Part shown: positions 34,000 to 41,642 of the stretch, piece after piece
How the letters are laid out: every line of letters starts with the position of its first letter
How positions within the stretch are numbered: the stretch's first letter is position 1
Assembly: GCF_002157585.1 (NCBI RefSeq)
Contig: NZ_BDGB01000072.1
Coordinates: 43,876 to 107,875 of the forward strand
Reading direction: 5' to 3'
Source: Lentilactobacillus parakefiri
Lineage (GTDB): Bacteria > Bacillota > Bacilli > Lactobacillales > Lactobacillaceae
Length of the DNA: 64,000 nt
Notes under the pieces: model-generated
Databases searched by the model: none
Told to the model about the DNA's origin: nothing
The model's input: the letters and a program-made list of their open reading frames with translations, nothing else
Position numbers and translations under genes: made by a program

Positions 34000-34308
34000 T
34001 TATGCCTTGATTGAATCAATAACAACCTTGGTATATGGTTGACGATGGCCCTTCTTTGAACGTGAGCCCTTCTTTGGCTTGTAACGGAAGATAATAATCT
34101 TCTTTTGACGACCCTGCTTTTCAACAGTTCCAGTTACTGATGCGCCATCAACTAATGGTGTACCAACCTTAACTGAATTGCCACCAACCATAACAACTTG
34201 ATCAAAAGTCACCTTTGCGCCTTCTTCTGCGTCTAACTTCTCAACGTAGATTGCGTCTCCTTCGGAAACTTTATATTGCTTACCGCCTGTAGTAATAACT
34301 GCGTACAT
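34000..34308 (-). CDS. rplU: 50S ribosomal protein L21
   Basis: 102-residue 23S rRNA-binding protein: [18 protein letters not shown] at the start, [22 protein letters not shown] near the end. ATG at 34308 with AAGGAGGTG. First gene of rplU-prp-rpmA and preceded by a ~120-nt structured leader, through which L21 probably represses its own operon. Confidence 0.97.
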   Translation of the reverse strand: MYAVITTGGKQYKVSEGDAIYVEKLDAEEGAKVTFDQVVMVGGNSVKVGTPLVDGASVTGTVEKQGRQKKIIIFRYKPKKGSRSKKGHRQPYTKVVIDSIKA

Positions 34309-34430
34309 ATCTTGTGCACCTCCTTATAAGTTTGCTTAGACTCGCCGAGAACAAGCGCTTCGACCACTGTCGAAGACTTATCAGCTTGAATCGAGCGGTT
34401 GTAGCTGTGGAAGCCACAATTACAACGTTA
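34309..34430 (-). promoter_or_regulatory. L21 leader (autoregulatory mRNA element)
   Basis: About 120 nt between the rplU promoter and gene. On the minus strand it contains paired segments such as GTGGCTTCCAC and TCTTCGACAGTGGTCGAAG. Position and inverted repeats fit the L21 leader family of Firmicutes; I have not folded it. Confidence 0.6.
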
Positions 34431-34432
34431 CT

Positions 34433-34461
34433 AGTATACATAATTGACAGGTGTTCGTCAA
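34433..34461 (-). promoter_or_regulatory. rplU operon promoter
   Basis: TTGACG (34456-34461), 17-nt spacer, TATACT (34433-34438) on the minus strand, close to consensus. TTGAC..GTCAA symmetry overlaps the -35 and spacer (34444-34461). Confidence 0.8.
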
Positions 34462-34558
34462 TAGAAATCTGTTTGTCCGTAAAGAGGATGCGACAAACCA
34501 TTTAGCGTTTCACCCATTCCTTCGTCGTTTCAGATATTTTCTTGCGGAAACGTGGGAC

Positions 34559-34654
34559 TTAAAGCATGGTTCGCGTGGTGGTTGAAAAATTAGTAAAATA
34601 CTGAATAATGCCACTAACGATAAAAATAAAGACAATGAAGATTACAAATCCCAC
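34559..34654 (-). CDS. 31-residue hydrophobic membrane peptide
   Basis: Unrecognised. GTG start at 34654 with GGAGGTGGACG upstream, and a promoter-like TTGAAC-17-GATAAT further up. The peptide begins MGFVIFIVFIFIVSGIIQYF, a single strongly hydrophobic helix of about 17-20 residues, then a polar Thr-rich tail NFSTTTRTML. Such peptides can be small membrane regulators or type I toxins; nothing here decides which. The 3' end (stop codon and ~25 nt beyond) resembles a block at 35179-35212. Stands alone between rplU and tRNA-Arg. Confidence 0.6.
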   Translation of the reverse strand: MGFVIFIVFIFIVSGIIQYFTNFSTTTRTML

Positions 34655-34689
34655 AACGTCCACCTCCTAATTGTGACAGTATTCCGCTG

Positions 34690-34730
34690 CACATCTTGAT
34701 TATCCTGTTTTCGGAGGTAACGTTCAATTT
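34690..34730 (-). promoter_or_regulatory. Possible promoter of the 31-residue peptide gene
   Basis: Within this stretch, read on the minus strand, TTGAAC is followed after 17 nt by GATAAT, about 35 nt before the ribosome-binding site. Hexamers match 5/6 each. Confidence 0.5.
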
Positions 34731-34826
34731 TTTGAAATGAATCAACTTAAATTTTAATAAAAATGCAACTTTCTTAATAAATTCATAATCATTCTGATAG
34801 CTTTCCCCTAAAAAACTGATTAAACA

Positions 34827-34855
34827 TTGACTACCCTGTTAATATTTCATATAAT
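34827..34855 (+). promoter_or_regulatory. tRNA-Arg promoter
   Basis: TTGACT (34827-34832), 17-nt spacer, perfect TATAAT (34850-34855), 15 nt before the mature tRNA. A strong stable-RNA promoter. Confidence 0.9.
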
Positions 34856-34870
34856 TGTTATTGTTGATTT

Positions 34871-34944
34871 GTCGCAATAGCTCAGCTGGATAGAGCAACG
34901 GTCTTCTAAACCGTAGGTCGAGAGTTCGAATCTCTCTTGCGACA
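34871..34944 (+). tRNA. tRNA-Arg (UCU anticodon)
   Basis: 74 nt cloverleaf: acceptor stem GTCGCAA / TTGCGAC plus discriminator A, D arm GCTCAGCTGGATAGAGC, anticodon stem ACGGT/ACCGT with loop CTTCTAA giving anticodon TCT, and T arm GAGAGTTCGAATCTCTC. It reads AGA (and perhaps AGG) codons. CCA is not encoded. Single gene with its own promoter and terminator. Confidence 0.97.
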
Positions 34945-34985
34945 TCATACACTGTTTTTAACAGATCTACATCAACATTGATAGA

Positions 34986-35030
34986 ATGCCTTAAATCCGT
35001 TACCAAGATGGATTTAAGGCATTTTTATTT
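34986..35030 (+). terminator. tRNA-Arg terminator
   Basis: ATGCCTTAAATCC (34986-34998) pairs perfectly with GGATTTAAGGCAT (35010-35022), followed by TTTTTATTT. Confidence 0.9.
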
Positions 35031-35178
35031 GGCCTAAAAGTTGTGACTATTTTATATTAATTCACTGGTTTTCAGAAATAGATCCACAAAATGGTCAACG
35101 AGATTTCAAGTCATTAATCATTTTACATCTGGGAATACTAAAAGCATTTATCGTCTTACTCATACTTTATAATTTCGA

Positions 35179-35212
35179 ATATTACCTTGCAGAAACGTGG
35201 GAAATAAAGCAG
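35179..35212. repeat. Block similar to the 3' end of the 31-residue peptide gene
   Basis: CTTGCAGAAACGTGGGAAAT and its flanks match CTTGCGGAAACGTGGGACTT at 34541-34565 over about 38 nt with roughly seven mismatches. Its right half forms the left tip of the 110-bp inverted repeat. It may be a decayed second copy or a dispersed repeat. The remainder of the gap 35031-35178 shows no gene. Confidence 0.5.
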
Positions 35213-35306
35213 TTTCCGGCCATATAAGCAGGCAATCCGAATATCCAAGCCCTGGATATTCGGATTGCCTGCTTATATTCTGGAAACTAACCGCTTTATT
35301 TCCCAC
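35197..35306. repeat. 110-bp long inverted repeat
   Basis: Outer arms GTGGGAAATAAAGC (35197-35210) and GCTTTATTTCCCAC (35293-35306); then AGTTTCC / GGAAACT; then a perfect 25-bp inner stem (35223-35247 and 35253-35277) with the 5-nt loop AGCCC. Only a 4-nt bulge and a few mismatches break it. It starts 6 nt beyond the dUTPase stop. No T tract follows on either strand, so it is not a standard terminator; a MITE-like or REP-like element is possible. Confidence 0.85.
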
Positions 35307-35312
35307 TCTGAA

Positions 35313-35852
35313 TTAATAATCTTGATCCTGGCGGTCTTCATTAATTTGATTTTTATCATTGAAGGCCTGTTCAATCTCCTGTTCAGTATAGCCAAAATCA
35401 ACCAGGCCAAACTTGAGAAACAACCGCCAAGAATGATTAAAGCTATCACCACTGTGATTAAAATAAGCGTCAAACAGCATCCGTTTCAAGGCTAGATACT
35501 GTTTATCAAGATTCTCCTCTTTTTTGAACTGCTTGATTTTAGCCAAATCTGCTTGGGAATTTAAGATCACATGGTTCCAATTCTTGAGGTTGGAAATCAG
35601 AAGATAGAAATCCATCGCATCCACGTATTCATAAAGCAAGGTTTCTCTCGGTGTCTTGTCTGCATCATGTTTACCCCGATGCGTTTTCCAGACCTTGAAC
35701 CACTCAGAAGTGTTGGCCATCTCAGCTAACTCCACATCTAGGGCAACAAAGGCATTTTTCACTCTACCGTCATTTGACCAGTGAAGTTGTTTCTTTGATT
35801 CGATTTGGCGGTTCAAATAAACCGATGAAGCGATCAATGATTGTAAATCCAT
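35313..35852 (-). CDS. All-alpha dUTP diphosphatase (dUTPase_2 type)
   Basis: Hydrolyses dUTP to dUMP and PPi, keeping uracil out of DNA and feeding dTMP synthesis. 179 residues, helical. The MazG-like metal-binding pattern is visible: ALDVELAEMANTSEWFKVWK (ExxE) and LLYEYVDAMDFYLL (ExxD) with the KTPRE segment between, followed by a helical C-terminus. ATG at 35852 after AGGAG, 9 nt behind the unknown gene 35862-36803, so it is third in an operon with two unrecognised genes. The acidic/Gln tail is variable. The family is shared by phages and lactobacilli. Confidence 0.85.
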   Translation of the reverse strand: MDLQSLIASSVYLNRQIESKKQLHWSNDGRVKNAFVALDVELAEMANTSEWFKVWKTHRGKHDADKTPRETLLYEYVDAMDFYLLISNLKNWNHVILNSQADLAKIKQFKKEENLDKQYLALKRMLFDAYFNHSGDSFNHSWRLFLKFGLVDFGYTEQEIEQAFNDKNQINEDRQDQDY

Positions 35853-35861
35853 TTCAAACTC

Positions 35862-36803
35862 CTATCCGAAAATAAACTTATTTGACAGGATCTCAAGCTG
35901 TTTTTTATTATCCAGGTACCAATCTTTGATAAACGGATAATCTAATAATAGGTTCAGCCAGCTCTCCTTTTGATCCTGGTCGTGAATGGTTGCCCCCCAT
36001 TTTGGCCGGTCTTCATCACCGGCGTTATAAACGTTAAGCTGGGTATCGTTATCAAGTGTTAGTGAGGCACCGCCATTTTCGCCGGACATCAAAATGTATT
36101 GGTTATCAGCAGATTTAACAAACAGCTCGTCCAAAATTGGTTCAGGAATTGCACCTGCCGCAAATTCGTAGAACTCGCCATTAACCCCATCAAGGACATT
36201 AAAGTCAATCTTGAAGCCGAAACTTTCTTTAAGAACTTCGGCAGCCCGCATAATAACGTTTATTGCCTGCTTAAGGGCAGAAACTTCGAGGCCTTCCATA
36301 TCAACCACAAAGTAATCAATTAACGCCGAACTATGAAACATCATTTCCTTACTCTTCAAATTTAAATAAAATAGGGGTCGGTTATGAGCAGTTGGCCCGA
36401 AGAAGAACCCAGCTGCATTCTTCGTCGACTTGGTGAATGTAAAGGTATTGTCACCAAGTGAGGAAAATTTTGCCAGCAATTTCTGGACATGTTCAGAATT
36501 ACTAATCGAAAGCCCATCGACGTTGTCGGACAGCTTCAATAAACGTGCAAAGAATATCAACTGAACATCTTCATCAGAAAATTGGTGTGGAAATTCTACG
36601 AAGTCGGAATTCAGTTGATAATTAGTTAATGAAACGGCTGCTGTTAACAACTCATTTAGGTCCTGGGTTGTGTTTAAGCTGGTAAAGGCGTTGACATACT
36701 TAGAACCATTGTCTAACCCGGTCTGAATGGATTGCGCATAATGATTTAAAAGTTGGGTCGTCGTCAAAACGTTTTTTTCTGTTTCCGTATTTTCGTTACT
36801 CAC
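35862..36803 (-). CDS. Unrecognised 313-residue protein (operon with dUTPase)
   Basis: Not recognised. Soluble, acidic, no signal peptide or membrane segment. Residues 1-125 look helical; the middle (about 125-230) has strand-like segments (NTFTFTKSTKNAAGFFFGP, RPLFYLNLKSKEMMFHSSALIDYFVVDM) and a helix; the end contains SGENGGASLTLDNDTQLNVY and a Trp/Asp-rich tail. No nucleotide-binding or nuclease motif is seen. GTG start at 36803 overlaps the upstream gene by 8 nt (GTGAGTAA), so the two are made together and probably interact. Confidence 0.85.
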   Translation of the reverse strand: MSNENTETEKNVLTTTQLLNHYAQSIQTGLDNGSKYVNAFTSLNTTQDLNELLTAAVSLTNYQLNSDFVEFPHQFSDEDVQLIFFARLLKLSDNVDGLSISNSEHVQKLLAKFSSLGDNTFTFTKSTKNAAGFFFGPTAHNRPLFYLNLKSKEMMFHSSALIDYFVVDMEGLEVSALKQAINVIMRAAEVLKESFGFKIDFNVLDGVNGEFYEFAAGAIPEPILDELFVKSADNQYILMSGENGGASLTLDNDTQLNVYNAGDEDRPKWGATIHDQDQKESWLNLLLDYPFIKDWYLDNKKQLEILSNKFIFG

Positions 36804-37677
36804 CGTCAGTCACCTGCGATTCTTTGCTCAAGCTTTGCAAGTATTTGGCGTATAAGTTGTTATTGTTTTCAATAAATGCTTCAAAACTGCCAAACGAAGC
36901 CCGAATATTTTGTTTTTCCAAATTGTAAATCGTTTCTTCCTTGGATAATGCCAGAATTTCATTTTCATTCTTTTTGATCTCTGCCCGGGCACCGGAAGCC
37001 TGCTCATCAACATTGGTTAAGTCCAACAGCGCATTTTGAAGTTGTTGATGTTCTTCCTTAACCTTTCCTGCTTCCCAAGGCATCGGTGACTTCTCTTCAT
37101 TTTCTTTAATTTGTTTACGAATTTCTTCCTTACGCTGATCACGCTTGGCTTGATCTTCGATCAGTTGGGTCAACTTTTCGTTCTTTTGACCCAGTTCGCG
37201 CATTTGATCGTCATTCACCCGCTTGTTTTGGGCTTCAAGTTCGAACGATTTAGCCAGCGTGTTGTATTCGTCTTTAGCAAAATTGAATCGAACGTTAATT
37301 GCATCCAACTCCCCAAACATCCGGTGGTCCCACCAGTTACCAAAGTAGATGTTGAATTTCCCCAAATCGTATTCGTGGTAATAAAAGAATGGATAGGTCG
37401 TGCCTAAATAATCAATGAGCTTGTCACTGAGATGATGACTTAACTGAGCTTTCAAATCAGCTGCCAGGCTAAAGAAATTCGTCTGTGGCTGATCAGCTTG
37501 TTCACCCTTGACTTCTGTTGCAAAGCGGTTGGGATCCATTAGTTCATATACTTTTAAATCATTGCCATTTTTGATCGAGTCATTCAAATTCGACAGATAT
37601 TTTACCTTTTCACTTAATGCAGAAGCTAAAATCGAGTCGGTTTGGCTGAATGGATCGTTTTCAATTTTGTTATCCAT
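36796..37677 (-). CDS. Unrecognised 293-residue coiled-coil protein
   Basis: Not recognised. Residues 1-100 are mixed helical; about 100-130 is aromatic-rich (TYPFFYYHEYDLGKFNIYFG then NWWDHRMFG); about 135-265 is a charged coiled coil (KNEKLTQLIEDQAKRDQRKE) interrupted by a proline-containing turn (EKSPMPWEAGK), giving a hairpin shape. Automated names such as SbcC would rest on the coiled coil alone; no Walker motifs are present. ATG at 37677 with GAGG upstream. First gene of the three-gene operon ending in dUTPase. Confidence 0.85.
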   Translation of the reverse strand: MDNKIENDPFSQTDSILASALSEKVKYLSNLNDSIKNGNDLKVYELMDPNRFATEVKGEQADQPQTNFFSLAADLKAQLSHHLSDKLIDYLGTTYPFFYYHEYDLGKFNIYFGNWWDHRMFGELDAINVRFNFAKDEYNTLAKSFELEAQNKRVNDDQMRELGQKNEKLTQLIEDQAKRDQRKEEIRKQIKENEEKSPMPWEAGKVKEEHQQLQNALLDLTNVDEQASGARAEIKKNENEILALSKEETIYNLEKQNIRASFGSFEAFIENNNNLYAKYLQSLSKESQVTDGE

Positions 37678-37822
37678 AATATTGCCTCGTATTCCCCTTA
37701 TTTATACATTTAATGTTATCTGAAAAACGTATATAAATAAAGGGCTAATCGAATTATTTATGAAAGATTTGTCAAAATGATGAGAATATCAGCCATTGTT
37801 TTGAAAATTGCTCAGAAATATC

Positions 37823-37871
37823 AGAAGCGGCCGACTCATCATGACGAGTTAATGATGACCTGGCCGCTTCT
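37823..37871. terminator. GC-rich hairpin downstream of the OppA-like gene
   Basis: AGAAGCGGCC (37823-37832) pairs with GGCCGCTTCT (37862-37871), with an inner TCATCAT / ATGATGA pairing. It lies between the OppA-type gene and the unknown operon, both on the minus strand. No good T tract follows, so it may be a weak terminator or an upstream regulatory structure. Nothing else is seen in 37678-37965 beyond an isolated TTGACA. Confidence 0.45.
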
Positions 37872-37965
37872 ATATTTTGCTTGTTTCAAAATGATTGGTA
37901 GGTGAAAAACTCACTCTTGTCGATTAGGATATTACTGGTGTCAAACAATTTCGTTCTCTGATGAC

Positions 37966-39606
37966 CTATTTAACAATGTAAACATTTTTATAATTGTACG
38001 TAGCACCGGCCGTATTGTAAATAATCCCTTTCACTTTACTACTCAACAAGTTTTTGCTTGCTGATTGATACAGGGGGGTAATGCCTTGGTTCGCCAATAA
38101 GATATTTTGGGCCTTGGTCATGTCCTCAAATCGTTTGTCAGGATTGCCTGCATCAGTGATTGAAGATGCTTTGATCAATTTGTCGTACTGCTTGTTAGAC
38201 CACTGCGGAACGTTGCTGGGATTTCCTGACGTTAAAATATTTAAAAACGTAATTGGATCCGCAAAATCGGCGTACCAATCGCCCATTGTGACTTGGTAAT
38301 TATGTGATTTCTGTCGTGATAGTAAAGTTTGGAACGGGATATTTCTTAAGCTCACTTTCAGTCCAGGAAGGTTCTTTTCTAACTGTGACTGCAGATATTC
38401 ACTGACTTGTTTTTGGGCAAATTCGTCTGAACTGAGCAGCGTAAAACTCATTTTGGTAATCCCAAGTTCTTTGAGGCCGGCTTTAAAAAGCGCCTTTGCC
38501 TTCGTTGGGTTATATTTTAAAGAATCCGGTTTGGCAGTTGTTGCTGTGAAATCTTTACCAGTCTTAGGATTAATTGACAGTCCTTTAGAAACAAAGCTTT
38601 GGGAGTTAAACGACCCATCCCCCAAAATTTTCTTGGGTAATTGACTGCGATCGATAGCCATCGAAATCGCTTCTCTAATCTTTAAGTTTTTGAACAGTTT
38701 CTTCTTTTGATTGAATGCCAAGTAGTAACAGCTCGAAGTTTCTCGGGTCACCAAATTGTGGTTGTTCTTCAGATTTTTGGCCAAGACACCTGATAAACCA
38801 ACATATTGCAGCTTATCAGTCTTGAATTGGTTATAACCAGTGGAAGGATCCTTGGTCACTTGATAGTGGAGTTTGGCTAATTTAACGGCTTTCTTATCCC
38901 AATAATTTTGATTCTTGGCAAGCGTCCAAGTCATCCCAGTCCCATTCCAGTCGGTCAGCTTGAACGGTCCGTTGTAGACTATATCAGCACTCTTTGTGCC
39001 GTAATCATCGCCATACTTTTCGACAACTTTTTGATTTTGCGGGAAGAAAAGCGGAAAGCCCATCAGCAGCTTGAAATACGGAATTTTCTTTTCCAGGGTT
39101 ACCACTAGTTTATACTTGCCATCAGCTTTAATCCCCAGTGAATTAGGTGATTTTTTGTTGGCTTGAATCGCATCGGCATTTTGAATTCCTGAGAAAAGAT
39201 ATTCGTACTGGGATGCCGTTTTTGGATTAACCGTTCTTCGCCATGAATAGACGAAATCTTTGGCAGTAACGGGATCACCATTACTCCATTTGGTTCCCTT
39301 CCGCAGATTGAAGGTGTATTTTAACCCATCATTTGAAATTTGAGTTTTAGTGGCCAGTGCATTCTCAACTTTGCTATTCTTGCCCAGACGATAAAGGCCC
39401 TCATCAATGTTGTTTAAAACTTCAAATGTTTGAACTGACGTCGTTCTTGAAAGATCAACCGTCGACAATTCTGAATCAACTGCAGTGGTAAATTCCTGTT
39501 TGGCAGCTAGTTTCCCTGAACCACTCTTTTGCGATGAACAGCCACTCAAAATCAAAGCTGTGGAGACAACTAACCCCATTTTTAAACCAAATGAAATATT
39601 TGACAT
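37966..39606 (-). CDS. Oligopeptide ABC transporter substrate-binding lipoprotein (OppA-like)
   Basis: Extracellular lipid-anchored peptide receptor. 546 residues: signal peptide with lipobox LILSGC (Cys23), then an SBP family 5 fold (LRKGTKWSNGDPVTAKDFVYSWRRTVNP, YNGPFKLTDWNGTGMTWTLAKNQNYWD, REAISMAIDRSQL). ATG at 39606 with AAGGGGTG; the longer frame is untranslated leader. No permease or ATPase gene is adjacent, so it must serve a transporter encoded elsewhere. Lactobacilli carry several OppA paralogues, and some bind pheromone-like peptides. Confidence 0.93.
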   Translation of the reverse strand: MSNISFGLKMGLVVSTALILSGCSSQKSGSGKLAAKQEFTTAVDSELSTVDLSRTTSVQTFEVLNNIDEGLYRLGKNSKVENALATKTQISNDGLKYTFNLRKGTKWSNGDPVTAKDFVYSWRRTVNPKTASQYEYLFSGIQNADAIQANKKSPNSLGIKADGKYKLVVTLEKKIPYFKLLMGFPLFFPQNQKVVEKYGDDYGTKSADIVYNGPFKLTDWNGTGMTWTLAKNQNYWDKKAVKLAKLHYQVTKDPSTGYNQFKTDKLQYVGLSGVLAKNLKNNHNLVTRETSSCYYLAFNQKKKLFKNLKIREAISMAIDRSQLPKKILGDGSFNSQSFVSKGLSINPKTGKDFTATTAKPDSLKYNPTKAKALFKAGLKELGITKMSFTLLSSDEFAQKQVSEYLQSQLEKNLPGLKVSLRNIPFQTLLSRQKSHNYQVTMGDWYADFADPITFLNILTSGNPSNVPQWSNKQYDKLIKASSITDAGNPDKRFEDMTKAQNILLANQGITPLYQSASKNLLSSKVKGIIYNTAGATYNYKNVYIVK

Positions 39607-39691
39607 AACGAGACACCCCTTTAAAAGCCATATGAGATTCAAAGACATTCAATTATAATCGTGTTAGATTTTGATGAGAGCTGATCGGTAT

Positions 39692-39739
39692 AAAAAGAGC
39701 TCACAGCGATACACCCTGGTGCACCACCGTGAGCTCTTT
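39692..39739 (-). terminator. glnA terminator
   Basis: AAAGAGCTCAC / GTGAGCTCTTT arms with an inner GGTGCACC, followed on the minus strand by TTTTTAT. It closes glnR-glnA. Confidence 0.88.
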
Positions 39740-39786
39740 GAACAATCGATCACGTTCTTATCAAGTGCGGTAAAGTAATTCTAAAA

Positions 39787-41130
39787 CTAATACTTCTCAA
39801 GATACTGTTCACGTTCCCAACCGGAAACTTGCGTGCGGTATGAATCGTATTCAAGGTTCTTAGCTTCAATAAAGCTGTTGTAGAGATGTTCACCAAGTGC
39901 CTTCTTCATTGTTTCGTCAGCTGAAAGATCCTTCAAGGCATTATGCAAGGTGTCCGGTAAGTTGGTGATGTGACTCTTCTGACGTTCTTCAGCATCCATT
40001 CGATAGATGTTACGGTCGATACTGTGTTCAGGTTCAATCTTGTTACGTAAGCCATCCAAGCCAGCTTCCAAGACACATGCAATGGCTAAGTATGGGTTAG
40101 CGGTTGGGTCAACGGATCGAAGTTCCAAACGAGTGGAATTACCACGAGCACTTGGAATTCGAATCAGTGGCGAACGGTTGGAACCGGACCAAGCAACATA
40201 AACAGGTGCTTCGTAACCTGGAACCAAACGTTTGTAAGAATTAACAATTGGGTTACATACAGCGGTAAATGAACGAGCATGCTTCAATAAACCACCCAAG
40301 AAGTAATAAGCTTCTTGAGAAATTTCTAATTCGCCGTCTTTGTCGTAGAAGGTGTTGCCCTTATCGTTAAATAACGACATATTTAAATGCATCCCTGAAC
40401 CGTTAATACCACTCAAAGGTTTTGGCATGAACGTAGCGTACAAGCCATATTTACGGGCAACCGTCTTAACAACCAATTTGAACGTCTGAATATTATCAGC
40501 AGCGGCTAAAGCATCGGCATATTTAAAGTCAATTTCATGTTGACCAGGCGCAACTTCATGGTGAGCGGCTTCAACATCAAAGCCCATTTCTTCAAGCGTC
40601 AAGACAATTTCACGACGGCAATTTTCACCCAAGTCCATTGGGGCCATGTCGAAGTAGCTTCCCTTATCGTTCAGATGAAGTGTCGGCTCACCGTTTTCAT
40701 TCATTTTGAACAAGAAGAACTCTGGTTCAGGCCCAATGTTAAATGAAGTAAAGCCGGCCTTCTTCATATCACCGAGAACACGGATCAAGTTGTTGCGAGG
40801 ATCGGCTGCGTATGGCTCGCCGTTTGGACGGTAGACCTGGCAAATAACTCGGGCAATTTTGCCACGATCAGTACTCCATGGGAAAATCATCCAAGTTGAT
40901 AAATCAGGGTACAAATACATGTCACTTTCTTCAATTCGAACGAAACCTTCGATTGAAGAACCGTCAAACATTAATTTGTTATCCAGCAGTTTATCCAACT
41001 GAGTGATTGGGACTTCAACGTTCTTAATTGTCCCAAATAAGTCTGTGAACATCAGACGTAAGAATTTGACATCCTCGTCCTTTACCATCTTGCGAATATC
41101 ATCTTTTGAATAATCATGCCTTGTAGCCAT
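39787..41130 (-). CDS. glnA: Glutamine synthetase (type I-alpha)
   Basis: Makes glutamine from glutamate, ammonium and ATP. 447 residues, the short GSI-alpha form without the adenylylation site and insertion. Motifs: [62 protein letters not shown] and [15 protein letters not shown]. In this group the enzyme is feedback-inhibited by glutamine and in that state activates GlnR binding. ATG at 41130, 16 nt after glnR. Confidence 0.98.
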   Translation of the reverse strand: MATRHDYSKDDIRKMVKDEDVKFLRLMFTDLFGTIKNVEVPITQLDKLLDNKLMFDGSSIEGFVRIEESDMYLYPDLSTWMIFPWSTDRGKIARVICQVYRPNGEPYAADPRNNLIRVLGDMKKAGFTSFNIGPEPEFFLFKMNENGEPTLHLNDKGSYFDMAPMDLGENCRREIVLTLEEMGFDVEAAHHEVAPGQHEIDFKYADALAAADNIQTFKLVVKTVARKYGLYATFMPKPLSGINGSGMHLNMSLFNDKGNTFYDKDGELEISQEAYYFLGGLLKHARSFTAVCNPIVNSYKRLVPGYEAPVYVAWSGSNRSPLIRIPSARGNSTRLELRSVDPTANPYLAIACVLEAGLDGLRNKIEPEHSIDRNIYRMDAEERQKSHITNLPDTLHNALKDLSADETMKKALGEHLYNSFIEAKNLEYDSYRTQVSGWEREQYLEKY

Positions 41131-41146
41131 CTATCCATCGCTCCCA

Positions 41147-41557
41147 TCAATGATTTAGTTTATTTAAATTGTTCAAATTAGTCGGATCATCAAATGACGA
41201 AGAAGGCGGCTTCAATCCACCAATGTTTAAAAACTCATCTTGAAGAATTTTTCTAACATCGCTGTCGGTCAAACCCTTCTCAAGATTACGCTTCCGTTCA
41301 TCTTCCAATTGATTCTGCTTCTTGTACACCTCTTTGATACCAGAGATATTCAGACCGTCATCAAGATAATCTTTGATTTCCAAAAGCCGATCGACATCAT
41401 TCAACGAATACATCCGTCGATTACCTTCATTACGAAGCGGCTTAATCAACTCCTGCTGTTCATAATATCTGATTTGTCGTGCTGTCAAGTCAGTTAGCTT
41501 CATCACAGTTCCAATCGGCAGAACTGACATTGAACGCCGTAATTCCTTCTCTCGCAT
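41147..41557 (-). CDS. glnR: MerR-type nitrogen repressor GlnR
   Basis: Represses glnRA and ammonium-assimilation genes in nitrogen excess. 136 residues: N-terminal MerR winged helix (IGTVMKLTDLTARQIRYYEQQELIKPLRNEGNRRMYSLNDVDRLLEIKDYL), helix and an unstructured C-terminal tail that senses feedback-inhibited GlnA. ATG at 41557 with AGGAGGTG. A perfect GlnR operator lies upstream of the promoter. Confidence 0.97.
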   Translation of the reverse strand: MREKELRRSMSVLPIGTVMKLTDLTARQIRYYEQQELIKPLRNEGNRRMYSLNDVDRLLEIKDYLDDGLNISGIKEVYKKQNQLEDERKRNLEKGLTDSDVRKILQDEFLNIGGLKPPSSSFDDPTNLNNLNKLNH

Positions 41558-41582
41558 TGTTCACCTCCTAAATCTTGTCCTT

Positions 41583-41610
41583 ATAATACCATTCCCATAA
41601 TCAAAGTCAA
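41583..41610 (-). promoter_or_regulatory. glnRA promoter
   Basis: TTGACT (41605-41610), 16-nt spacer, TATTAT (41583-41588) on the minus strand, just after the end of miaA. Confidence 0.7.
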
Positions 41611-41617
41611 GGCCAAA

Positions 41618-41634
41618 TGTCACATTTTATAACA
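41618..41634. promoter_or_regulatory. GlnR/TnrA operator
   Basis: TGTCACATTTTATAACA matches TGTNANAWWWTMTNACA at every position. It lies 8 bp upstream of the glnR -35, as expected for autoregulation. Confidence 0.88.
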
Positions 41635-41642
41635 TGAATTCA

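Noticed and set aside
34280..34505. Open frames on both strands across the rplU leader
   Set aside because: They cover the structured L21 leader and promoter and have no ribosome-binding sites.
34871..34944. tRNA-Arg as attachment site of an integrated element containing the dUTPase operon
   Set aside because: No second copy of the tRNA 3' end and no integrase are seen in the window; the tRNA is followed by its own terminator.
35197..35306. The long inverted repeat as an ordinary intrinsic terminator of the dUTPase operon
   Set aside because: No T tract follows the stem on the minus strand, and the arms are far longer than a terminator needs.
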